DNA of 64,000 nucleotides from positions 62,001-126,000 of the forward strand of contig NZ_FOCJ01000002.1 of the NCBI RefSeq assembly GCF_900110075.1, given 5' to 3'. This document shows, piece by piece, positions 8,660 to 16,062 of this stretch. The notes under the pieces were generated by a model, which did no database searches, was not told where the DNA came from, and saw nothing but the letters and a program-made list of their open reading frames with translations. The stretch comes from Paenibacillus sp. OV219. Lineage in GTDB: Bacteria > Bacillota > Bacilli > Paenibacillales > Paenibacillaceae. Position 1 is the first letter of the stretch, and every line of letters starts with the position of its first letter. A program made the translations under genes and the position numbers.

Positions 8660-8674
8660 AAGCGGAGGACGATT

Positions 8675-9247
8675 ATGAATATACAAGAAGCGATTCGCAC
8701 AAGAAGAAGTATTGGTAAAGTAACGCAGGAGCCAATTGCAAAAGAGACTCTCGAGCAAATTATCGAATCGGCTGTATGGGCGCCGAACCACCGGCTGACC
8801 GAGCCATGGCGTTTCTTCGTGCTTAGCGGTGAGGGACGCAGCAAGCTTGGCGATGCACTCGCGCGGATAGCGCTAGCAGGCGTAGAAGATCCCAATTCTC
8901 CTGAGCACGCGGAGAAAGCGGAAGGTGCGCGGAAGAAAGCGCTCCGCTCGCCGGTAATCATTGCTGTGGCAGCAGCTCCATCAGATCGCCACGACATCCT
9001 CGAGATAGAAGAAATCGGCGCTGTTCACGCAGCGATCCAGAACATGCTGCTCACAACGCATGCACTTGGCCTCGGCGCTGTATGGCGTACAGGTGAGCCG
9101 TGCTACCATCCCTATATGAATGAGGCATTTGACCTTCGTCCACAGGATAAAATGCTAGGTTTCATCTATCTCGGCGCGCCAGATATGACACCGACGCAAG
9201 GCAAGCGGTCAGATGCAGCGAGCAAAACGACGTGGATTGACGCTTAG
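8675..9247 (+). CDS. Nitroreductase family oxidoreductase (YdjA/Frm2-like)
   Basis: Cytoplasmic FMN-dependent NAD(P)H oxidoreductase of 190 residues, within the range of the short YdjA branch. The FMN-binding N terminus is present (AIRTRRSIGKV and SAVWAPNHRLTEPWRFFVL), as are the central AAIQNMLLTTHALGLGAVWRTG and the C-terminal LGFIYLGAP. Substrates of this branch are diverse quinones and nitro compounds, so the physiological one cannot be named. The Fur-like box covering its 5' region suggests iron-dependent expression. It is transcribed alone and ends at a strong bidirectional terminator. Confidence 0.88.
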   Translation: MNIQEAIRTRRSIGKVTQEPIAKETLEQIIESAVWAPNHRLTEPWRFFVLSGEGRSKLGDALARIALAGVEDPNSPEHAEKAEGARKKALRSPVIIAVAAAPSDRHDILEIEEIGAVHAAIQNMLLTTHALGLGAVWRTGEPCYHPYMNEAFDLRPQDKMLGFIYLGAPDMTPTQGKRSDAASKTTWIDA

Positions 9248-9284
9248 GCGAGCGTGCTGCGTGCAACATGCAGCATGCGCGAAA

Positions 9285-9331
9285 AAAGAGGCAAGCAATC
9301 GGCTCTACTGGAGCCGGATGCTTGCCTCTTT
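9285..9331. terminator. Bidirectional terminator, nitroreductase / glycosidase
   Basis: A 13-bp outer stem (9285-9297 with 9319-9331) encloses a second GC-rich stem (GGCTC/GAGCC). A-rich and T-rich flanks on either side suit both strands. Confidence 0.9.
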
Positions 9332-9335
9332 GCTA

Positions 9336-12300
9336 TTATTTCACTTCAATTGCAACTTCGTGCGGACGGTATATAGCGAGCAGCTCGCCATTCGCGTCAG
9401 CAGCGAACATTACTGTGCGCTCTTGCGGCAGCGTGAACGCGTATTGTTTGCCCGTCTTCGGATCGCGGATTTCGATCGCCGTGTCGCAGCCGAATTCGGA
9501 GACGAAGATGTACAGCGAGCCGGAGTTGAAAGCAAGCTTGCGCCCGTAAACGCCAGGGAGCTCGCCGCCGTGCAGCCAATCCAGCTCCGTTTCAACGCCA
9601 GCTTGCTGCAGCGCCGCTTCATATACTGCTTGCAGCGGTGTGAGGCGTTCGTTCAGCTCAAGAGGCAGCGGGCACCAGAGCAAGCGTCCTGCACCTAGCG
9701 CAACTTCGGTCAGCTTCGCAGCGCCGCTACCCGATTCGGCAAGCACGCCTTTGTTGCTATCGGCGATGCGTGCGCCGCCGAACGATACCGGCAGCAGCTT
9801 GCCGTCCAGCTCAAGCAGCTCCTCGCGAAGCAGGTTACTCACGCTGTGCTCGCCGACTTCAGCGAGGCGTCCGCTAACTGGACGCCAGTACTCATCAAGG
9901 CCAAGCGGGCCAGTGAACAGCAGAGTACCGCCATGCGTCTTCACATGCGAAGTAAGTGTCTCGAGCGCTTCGCTGCTGAAGTTATGTGCGCTCGGCACGA
10001 TGATGAGCTTCGGCTTCGTCTCTGCGAGCGCCTCAAGATGATACTCGCCAAGGCCGAAGGCGTGGACATTCATCGTGTACGAGAGCGTCCGAATGGCGCG
10101 AGTCGTAGCCGCATACGCGAGCTTGCGATTCGAGAAGTCGTTGGAGTAAGGGAAGATAACTGCAACATCTTCCAGCTTGCGGCCAATGAACAGGTCGCGG
10201 ATTTGGCCCATGAAAGCGCCGAAATCATACGATACGTTTGCTTCCGGCTTCTCAGTGCCGTCTGCGCGAAGTGCGCCGATGTGTGATTCATTGATGTTGT
10301 TCATATAGAAATTGATGTTCCATATCCATTGCACCGCACCAGCGCCGCCTGTCGAGAATGCATAAGCATACTTGCGCTCAAGGATGTTGCGCAGCTCTTC
10401 CTCGCTCCGCTTGGAGCGACCGTCTGGTGTTTCTACGTGCATAATGCCTGTTTCCTGAATGAGGTTCGGCTTATTCGGCGCTTTGGCGAAGATGCCATCC
10501 CACACGAGATCGTCCATGAGCCACCACGAGTGAACCGTTGTATAGTCGACCTCTTCGGCATAGAAGAACGGTGATGGGCGCTGTGCGCCAAGTCCTTCGT
10601 CTTGACCAACCGTAACAAGCTGCTTCGGCTGGATGGAACGGATCGTCTCAATGAGCTGCGAAGCCCACAGGTTATGCATATCCATTGTGAACAGCGTGTA
10701 ATCAAGCCAAGGAGCGCCGCGTTTCACCGAGACTTGCGTCGTGCCGAAGCTGATCTCGTCCGCTTCCGGAAGCTTCACCGCTTCGAAGGAAGGCAGCTCG
10801 GCAGGCGTCATGTTCCAGCGCTCTTGCAGCTCGCGGATCGAGCTGTGACGCTGCTGCAGCCATTTCATATAGTGTGCTTTCTCGAACTTGTCCTGCGCAG
10901 AGCGCGGACCGCTGAAGATCCGCTTCGGATCGAACATCGACGGCTCGTTGATCAAGTCCCAATGTACATGCTTCGAATCGGCATGTCTGGATACGATTGC
11001 GGCGATGAAACGCTTCTGCGCTTCTACGCTGCGCGGGTCCAAATATGGATTGACGCCTTCCCAAGCTTCCGGTGTGAATGCGAAGAAGTTGAACGTCACC
11101 TCGAGATCATGGCGCTTCGCAGTGAGGAAGAACGCATCGATGGCGCGAAGCACTTCCTCGTACGGATGCCCGTCGACGTACATGACATAGCGAAACGCTG
11201 TCCAAATTCCGGTCCGAATCGAGTTGATGCCAGCGCGTTTCATCTGCGCCATATCGCGATCCCATACGGCTGCATTCGGGAGGAACAGGTATTTACGCGC
11301 AACATCGCTCGTCATATAGGTCATGCCGACAATTGGAAGCGGACGACCGTTTTTCCAGAAGTAATCGCGGTCACATGTAATCATTTCGCCCGAAGTGAGA
11401 AGCTCTTGATCCATGCCCCAGAAGCCTTGACGGAGCAGACGCTGTTCACCGGAAGCGGCAGTTGCCACACACTCAACGACATAGAAACCAGCATCAACCG
11501 GCTGCGGTGCAACAAGACGCTGAATGGTCAGCTCGCGGCTGATGTTTAGTTCAACCTCTGAACGCCATACTTCTGTGAAGTCGGCTTCATTATAGATAAA
11601 GTTCGGAGCAGGCTCGCTAACGGTGCTGCTGTTTGACCTCAGCACGCGCAGCTTGAACGACCAAGCGCTCTTCTCGCCGCTGCGAGATGTTAGCAGCTGT
11701 TGGCCTTGGAGCATGAACACAGGTCGTTCACCAAGCTCATAGGAGCCGTAATTTGGCTTCAGCCATAGCTCGGTTACGCCTTGTGCCGTAAACGTTGCCC
11801 ATTTCGCGAGCGCTTCTGCGCCGGAGCCTGACCAGAATGCACTGCGCAGTGGTTGGTTAATCAGCATCCAGCGTCCGCCGCTGAATGCGCCTTTCGTGTG
11901 CTCGAGCAGCACTGCTGGCGCAGACAGCTCGCGTGCGAGCCCGTCACCGCTAATGCCGCGCAGGAGCGGATAGATATGGGCGTCAATCGGACCTGACGTT
12001 CCGCCTTCGCCAGGACAGTCGTCAGCATGCGTTATATGCAGCGCGAGTCCGAACGTCGGTTCAATTGTAAATAGCGATTCATAGCCTGCGAAGAGCGGAA
12101 TGTCGCGCAGATGCTGCAAGCTGCTCACGCCGTTCTCAGAGACCACGAGCGCTTCATTAATATGCAGCTGCTGATGGTAAGCCGTTTGGTTCGGCTCAGC
12201 AATCCACTCGCTGCCATTGTTGTAAACTGGCGTCTTGAATGGAGCGCCGCCTGCTGTGATTAGGCCTTTGCCTGCGTTCACATGAGCCATAACCGCCGGC

Positions 12301-12497
12301 CATGCGTCCTTCGGAAAGTAAGAGCCGTGCAAATGCACATAAACTGCGGCATCCTGCAGCTGTGAAGCCAATTCGCCAGCACCGACAATGCGGAAGGTTT
12401 CGCTTAAACGTGCAAGCACACCGGCATCGGGACGTTCACCTGCGTAGGGGAAGTTCTCATCATAAAACAGTACCAAATTGCTCATTCGTTTTGCCAC
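9336..12497 (-). CDS. Large clan GH-A glycoside hydrolase (GH42/GH5-like), uncharacterised subfamily
   Basis: 1053 residues with no signal peptide, so probably cytoplasmic. An N-terminal glutamine-amidotransferase-like domain (about 1-230) and a beta-sandwich (about 250-370) precede a TIM barrel (about 380-760). The barrel has the clan GH-A acid/base Glu518 in LINEPS and nucleophile Glu682 in LIQETGIM. A second amidotransferase-like trimerisation domain (about 770-960) and a C-terminal beta domain follow. The layout recalls GH42 beta-galactosidases, but the N-terminal extension is unusual. It is divergent from a LacI regulator that probably controls it. GTG at 12497 is used as start; ATG at 12485 is an alternative. 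The substrate is probably an oligosaccharide brought in by an importer. Confidence 0.8.
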   Translation of the reverse strand: MAKRMSNLVLFYDENFPYAGERPDAGVLARLSETFRIVGAGELASQLQDAAVYVHLHGSYFPKDAWPAVMAHVNAGKGLITAGGAPFKTPVYNNGSEWIAEPNQTAYHQQLHINEALVVSENGVSSLQHLRDIPLFAGYESLFTIEPTFGLALHITHADDCPGEGGTSGPIDAHIYPLLRGISGDGLARELSAPAVLLEHTKGAFSGGRWMLINQPLRSAFWSGSGAEALAKWATFTAQGVTELWLKPNYGSYELGERPVFMLQGQQLLTSRSGEKSAWSFKLRVLRSNSSTVSEPAPNFIYNEADFTEVWRSEVELNISRELTIQRLVAPQPVDAGFYVVECVATAASGEQRLLRQGFWGMDQELLTSGEMITCDRDYFWKNGRPLPIVGMTYMTSDVARKYLFLPNAAVWDRDMAQMKRAGINSIRTGIWTAFRYVMYVDGHPYEEVLRAIDAFFLTAKRHDLEVTFNFFAFTPEAWEGVNPYLDPRSVEAQKRFIAAIVSRHADSKHVHWDLINEPSMFDPKRIFSGPRSAQDKFEKAHYMKWLQQRHSSIRELQERWNMTPAELPSFEAVKLPEADEISFGTTQVSVKRGAPWLDYTLFTMDMHNLWASQLIETIRSIQPKQLVTVGQDEGLGAQRPSPFFYAEEVDYTTVHSWWLMDDLVWDGIFAKAPNKPNLIQETGIMHVETPDGRSKRSEEELRNILERKYAYAFSTGGAGAVQWIWNINFYMNNINESHIGALRADGTEKPEANVSYDFGAFMGQIRDLFIGRKLEDVAVIFPYSNDFSNRKLAYAATTRAIRTLSYTMNVHAFGLGEYHLEALAETKPKLIIVPSAHNFSSEALETLTSHVKTHGGTLLFTGPLGLDEYWRPVSGRLAEVGEHSVSNLLREELLELDGKLLPVSFGGARIADSNKGVLAESGSGAAKLTEVALGAGRLLWCPLPLELNERLTPLQAVYEAALQQAGVETELDWLHGGELPGVYGRKLAFNSGSLYIFVSEFGCDTAIEIRDPKTGKQYAFTLPQERTVMFAADANGELLAIYRPHEVAIEVK

Positions 12498-12526
12498 AGC
12501 CTCTCGTCATGAATATGAATTGTATT

Positions 12527-12544
12527 TTGTTAGGTTTGTTAGGT
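12527..12544. repeat. Perfect tandem 9-bp repeat (TTGTTAGGT x2) in the glycosidase upstream region
   Basis: Two back-to-back copies at 12527-12535 and 12536-12544, 30 nt upstream of the glycosidase start and about 88 nt upstream of the LacI start. It could be a regulator half-site pair or part of the glycosidase promoter or leader; there is no direct evidence. Confidence 0.6.
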
Positions 12545-12631
12545 ACATGATTGCTTTATTTGAGGCACACTTTAGAGATAAAATAGTAGAAAGTCAAGCG
12601 TTTAAGCAGCATGAGGAAGAAGGGGGAGACA

Positions 12632-13783
12632 ATGGCTCGCAAAATATCGATGCAGCAAATCGCCGACCGGCTCGGCGTATCCAAATATACCGTATCGCAA
12701 GCGCTCGCTGGCAAGCCGGGAGTAAGCGCTGCGACACGTAGAGAAGTGCTGGCGCTCGCCGCTGCGCTAGGCTATACCATTCGGACAAGTTCGGGCAAGG
12801 GTCAGGCTGCTTCAGACACTGGGGCAGAAGATCAAGGTGATGCTGATGCTATACACGGAGCAGGTGTTGAAGCAGGAACTGGACCTGGAACTGCAGCCGG
12901 ACCCGAACCCGAAGCGCCGCTTCCCATCATCTACATCGGTCTCGACATCCGTCATGAGCAGGAGCCGTATTTCTGGCTGCGTGTGAAGGAGGGGCTGGAA
13001 GCAGGCTGCCGGATGCAGGGCTTTCTGCCAGAGTTTTTCACCTTCGGTCAAGAGGAGCCCAGCTCATGGCCTACGTCAGAAGATCGTCTCCCCGCCCACA
13101 CAGCTGGTTTTATTATTGCCGGCAAATGTCCGCTCAGCACATTGCTCGCCTTGAATCGGCTCGGTCAGCCGATCGTTCTCGTAGACCACGAAGAGCCGAT
13201 GATCGGAGCGGATGCGGTGCTTCATGCGAACACAGAAGCGGGACGGATGGCCTGTCATCATCTGCTGTCGCAAGGCTGCCGCTCGCTTGCGTTTATTGGA
13301 CGCGACAGCTTCGCCGTCAGCTTCAAGGAACGGTGGTGGGGCTGCCGTCTCGCGATGGATGAAGCAAGAGCGGCTGCCCGCAGCGAGAGCTTCCAGCTCA
13401 AGAAATGGACAGTCCCCTACGGTGGAGATAGCGTTCCTCTCTCTAGAGGATGGGAGACCGCACTGGAGCGGCGACTTGACGCGGCGGCTTCGGCTTCCTC
13501 AGTGGAGCTGCCGGACGGTTTCATTTGCGCTAATGATGACATTGCGCTGCACTTACTGCAGCTGCTAAGGCAGCGTGGACTGCAAGAACAGGTGCGCGTT
13601 GTCGGCATTGATAATACAGCGCCAAGCTTGTCCGCGGTTGTGCCGCTCACAACGGTCGATCTGGCGAAGGAATGGCTCGGCATCAGAGCCGTTGAAGCAT
13701 TCGCCCGGAAGCTAAAGCAGCCATCAAGCTTGCCTGAGAAAATCATTCTCCGAGCACAGCTAGTGGTCAGGGAATCCGGCTAG
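12632..13783 (+). CDS. LacI family transcriptional regulator
   Basis: 383 residues from ATG 12632, chosen because AAGAAGGGGGA lies just before it; the upstream ATG at 12611 has no ribosome site. The N-terminal LacI HTH is clear (ISMQQIADRLGVSKYTVSQALAGKPGVSAATRR). The usual hinge is followed by an inserted low-complexity stretch of about 45 residues rich in Gly, Ala, Asp and Glu (residues about 53-98). The periplasmic-binding-protein-like effector domain then begins at PLPIIYIGLDI and runs to the end. Divergent transcription from the large glycosidase makes that gene its likely target, with a sugar effector (inference). No clean LacI palindrome was found in the intergenic region. Confidence 0.9.
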   Translation: MARKISMQQIADRLGVSKYTVSQALAGKPGVSAATRREVLALAAALGYTIRTSSGKGQAASDTGAEDQGDADAIHGAGVEAGTGPGTAAGPEPEAPLPIIYIGLDIRHEQEPYFWLRVKEGLEAGCRMQGFLPEFFTFGQEEPSSWPTSEDRLPAHTAGFIIAGKCPLSTLLALNRLGQPIVLVDHEEPMIGADAVLHANTEAGRMACHHLLSQGCRSLAFIGRDSFAVSFKERWWGCRLAMDEARAAARSESFQLKKWTVPYGGDSVPLSRGWETALERRLDAAASASSVELPDGFICANDDIALHLLQLLRQRGLQEQVRVVGIDNTAPSLSAVVPLTTVDLAKEWLGIRAVEAFARKLKQPSSLPEKIILRAQLVVRESG

Positions 13784-13880
13784 TGATAGGACCGAGCAAA
13801 TTCCAACAGGACAATCTCAATTCCGCACAAGCCCGCATAGGATAGCACAAGAGCCTACCTGTCTGAGAGGAGCTTCTCCT

Positions 13881-13979
13881 ATGCTGAATGTACAATCGGC
13901 CCGTGGCGTTTTTATGCTACTGGCGCTTGTTATTTTCGTCCTCCTTGTCGTTCTGCTCGTCGTTGCAATGCTGCCATAA
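13881..13979 (+). CDS. Small hydrophobic membrane protein, 32 residues
   Basis: A short reading frame starts at ATG 13881 after GAGAGGAGCTTCTCCT and encodes a polar N terminus (MLNVQSARG) followed by one uninterrupted hydrophobic helix of about 20 residues. A terminator follows directly. Its size and its place before the spoVA operon recall the many tiny sporulation membrane proteins of Bacilli, but I recognise no family. CATAGGATA at 13836-13844 fits the sigma-K/sigma-E -10 pattern CATANNNTA; no matching -35 was found. Treat as a probable gene of unknown function. Confidence 0.6.
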   Translation: MLNVQSARGVFMLLALVIFVLLVVLLVVAMLP

Positions 13980-13990
13980 ATGTCAAACCG

Positions 13991-14025
13991 AATAAACCTT
14001 CGGCAGCAGCTGCCAGAGGTTTATT
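13991..14025 (+). terminator. Intrinsic terminator after the 32-residue ORF
   Basis: AATAAACCT pairs with AGGTTTATT around a GGCAG/CTGCC inner stem, with T-rich sequence after it. A-rich sequence before it also suits the minus strand. Confidence 0.75.
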
Positions 14026-14056
14026 TGTCATGCTTGGCTGCGCCTTCCTAACAATG

Positions 14057-14086
14057 GCATAATTGTGCCGGAATCGACGCATACTC
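14057..14086 (+). promoter_or_regulatory. Sigma-G-like promoter of the spoVA operon
   Basis: GCATA (14057-14061) fits the sigma-G -35 GHATR. CATACTC (14080-14086) fits the -10 CATNHTA at all but the last base. The spacer is 18 nt. Transcription would start near 14092-14094. spoVA operons are sigma-G dependent in Bacillus subtilis. Confidence 0.7.
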
Positions 14087-14117
14087 CATGAAGACAATCC
14101 AAGAGGAGGCGTACATC

Positions 14118-14615
14118 ATCGCAACTAAGAGCGCAGGCACGAACAAATATAAGAAGATGACGATGTCACCTAAAGAGTATCAAAATTTCGCAAAATCACG
14201 AGAGCCCAGCCGCTCGATTTTAGCCAATTGCGTGAGAGCGTTTCTCGTTGGCGGGCTGCTGTGCGTGCTTGGACAAGCCATACAGGAAGTGTTCATGTAC
14301 GGGATGAATATGACTCGACAGGAAGCGAGCAACCCTACCGTTGCTGTGCTTATTCTACTCTCTGTCATTCTGACCTGCTTCGGCGTCTACGATAAGATCG
14401 CCCAGTGGGCGGGGGCAGGGACGGCGGTGCCTGTAACGGGCTTTGCCAATTCGATGTGCTCCGCAGCTCTTGAGCATCGCAGTGAAGGGCTCGTGCTCGG
14501 CGTAGGCGCGAACATGTTCAAACTTGCTGGCTCGGTTATCGTATTTGGCGTCGTCGCAGCATTTTTTGTAGGTATCGTCTACTTTGTGTTTGGTATCGGA
14601 ATGGGAGGACACTAA
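14118..14615 (+). CDS. spoVAC: Stage V sporulation protein AC (proposed ATC start)
   Basis: Forespore inner-membrane protein of the SpoVA channel that moves dipicolinic acid during spore formation and germination; SpoVAC of Bacillus subtilis is mechanosensitive. Family marks are FLVGGLLCVLGQ, NPTVAVLILLS, FGVYDKIAQWAGAGTAVPVTGFANS and EGLVLGVGANMFKLAGSVIVFG. The frame is open from ATG 14088, but that codon has no ribosome site and lies upstream of the predicted sigma-G transcript start. A strong AAGAGGAGG (14101-14109) lies 8 nt before ATC 14118, which gives a product starting M-ATKSAGTNKY of 165 residues. ATC 14115, or the ATGs at 14157 and 14163, are alternatives. Confidence 0.9.
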   Translation: MATKSAGTNKYKKMTMSPKEYQNFAKSREPSRSILANCVRAFLVGGLLCVLGQAIQEVFMYGMNMTRQEASNPTVAVLILLSVILTCFGVYDKIAQWAGAGTAVPVTGFANSMCSAALEHRSEGLVLGVGANMFKLAGSVIVFGVVAAFFVGIVYFVFGIGMGGH

Positions 14616-14617
14616 AG

Positions 14618-15634
14618 ATGCTGCGCGGCAAACAAACATGGTGGTTCGAGCAGCGTCCGGTCATTATCGGCGCAGCGACAGTCGTAGGTCCGGATGAAGG
14701 GGAAGGACCGCTCGCAGCGGACTTTGACCTTGTCCATCCTGAACTGGATATGCAGCAGAAAAGCTGGGAAAAGGCGGAACGGCTCCTACTAGAGCAGGCG
14801 TCGGAAATGGCACTCCAATATGCCAAAGTGAACAAGCAACAGCTGCAGTTCTACGTTGGCGGTGATCTCATGAATCAGATCATCAGCAACAGCTTCGCCG
14901 CCCGCACGATCGGGGCGCCGTATCTCGGCGTCTTCGGCGCGTGCTCCACGTCGATGGAGTCGCTTGCGATCGCATCGTTGATCGTCAATTCCAAGTCTGG
15001 CGATTATGTGCTTGCGGGCACATGCAGTCATAACTGCACCGCAGAGAAGCAGTTCCGCTATCCGACCGAATATGGCTCGCAGAAGCCGCCGACAGCGCAG
15101 TATACCGTTACTGGAGCCGGTGCGGTCGTCGTCGCCGCTGATGGTGACGGGCCAATCGTTGAATGTGCGACAATTGGCAAGATCGTCGATCTAGGCATCA
15201 CCGACCCGTTTAATATGGGGGCAGCGATGGCGCCGGCGGCGGTCGATACGCTGACGATGCATTTTAACGATACAGGCAGGACTCCGGGCGATTACGACCT
15301 CATTGTAACAGGAGACCTCGCGACAGTAGGGCATGCGATTGCAAAAGATCTGCTTCACCGAGACGGCGTGCCGATGGAGGACACCGTGTTCGGCGATTGT
15401 GGCTTGATGATCTATGATGTGGCAAAGCAGAAGGTACAAGCGGGCGGGAGCGGCTGCGGCTGCTCGGCTGTCGTCACTTACGGCCATCTGCTCAAGCGGT
15501 TGAAGCAAGGAGAGCTGAAGCGGATACTTGTCTGCGCGACCGGTGCGCTGCTCTCTCCGCTGTCATTCCAGCAAGGCGAGTCGATTCCATGCATCGCGCA
15601 TGCCGTCGCATTGGAGAGCCCATTGCATGGATAA
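14618..15634 (+). CDS. spoVAD: Stage V sporulation protein AD
   Basis: 338-residue soluble component of the SpoVA complex, with a thiolase-like fold, that binds dipicolinic acid. Typical stretches are an N-terminal KQTWWFEQRPVIIGAATVVGP, GVFGACSTSMESLAIASLIVNS and the late SGCGCSAVVTYGHLLKR. Cysteine and histidine positions follow SpoVAD rather than active thiolases. The ATG follows spoVAC by 2 nt with GGGAGG upstream, so the two are translationally linked. Length equals the family norm. Confidence 0.96.
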   Translation: MLRGKQTWWFEQRPVIIGAATVVGPDEGEGPLAADFDLVHPELDMQQKSWEKAERLLLEQASEMALQYAKVNKQQLQFYVGGDLMNQIISNSFAARTIGAPYLGVFGACSTSMESLAIASLIVNSKSGDYVLAGTCSHNCTAEKQFRYPTEYGSQKPPTAQYTVTGAGAVVVAADGDGPIVECATIGKIVDLGITDPFNMGAAMAPAAVDTLTMHFNDTGRTPGDYDLIVTGDLATVGHAIAKDLLHRDGVPMEDTVFGDCGLMIYDVAKQKVQAGGSGCGCSAVVTYGHLLKRLKQGELKRILVCATGALLSPLSFQQGESIPCIAHAVALESPLHG

Positions 15635-15658
15635 GCGTAGGAAAGGAGCATAAGAGCG

Positions 15659-16009
15659 ATGATTTATTTGTGGGCATTTATCGTCGGTGGCGGAATATGT
15701 GTCATCGGACAGCTAATGTTCGACGTGCTCAAGCTAACCCCAGCGCACACGATGGCAACACTTGTCGTGATTGGGGCGGTGCTTGATGGAGTCGGAGTCT
15801 ACGATCCGCTGATCAAGTTTGCCGGGGCGGGGGCGACCGTGCCGATTACGAGCTTTGGCAATGCGCTTGTGCACGGGGCACTGACCGAGCTGCAGAAAGA
15901 CGGGTGGATCGGGATCATAACAGGGATCTTCAGCATTACGAGCGCGGGTATCTCCGCTGCGATAATATTCTCCTTCTTGGCGTCAGTCGCCGTAAGACCG
16001 AAGGGCTGA
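15659..16009 (+). CDS. spoVAE: Stage V sporulation protein AE (SpoVAEb type)
   Basis: 116-residue membrane protein with four hydrophobic segments. It shares the signature [28 protein letters not shown] with SpoVAC, reflecting common ancestry. AGGAGCATAAGAGCG precedes the ATG, 24 nt after spoVAD. With AC and AD it forms the minimal three-gene spoVA set. The AA, AB, AEa and AF genes found in the Bacillus subtilis operon are absent here. Confidence 0.95.
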   Translation: MIYLWAFIVGGGICVIGQLMFDVLKLTPAHTMATLVVIGAVLDGVGVYDPLIKFAGAGATVPITSFGNALVHGALTELQKDGWIGIITGIFSITSAGISAAIIFSFLASVAVRPKG

Positions 16010-16015
16010 TCATGA

Positions 16016-16062
16016 AGACACTGGAGCAAGCGAGCTACAACTGCTGCCCCGGTGTCTTTTTT
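16016..16062 (+). terminator. Terminator of the spoVA operon
   Basis: AGACACTGG (16016-16024) pairs with CCGGTGTCT (16049-16057) with one G-T pair, followed by six T residues. The hairpin overlaps the 3' end of the convergent nucleotidyltransferase-like gene. Confidence 0.8.

Noticed and set aside
10602-11549. 315-codon plus-strand frame inside the large glycosidase
   Set aside because: The catalytic-motif frame on the other strand is clearly real. The plus frame has a random composition and no start signals.
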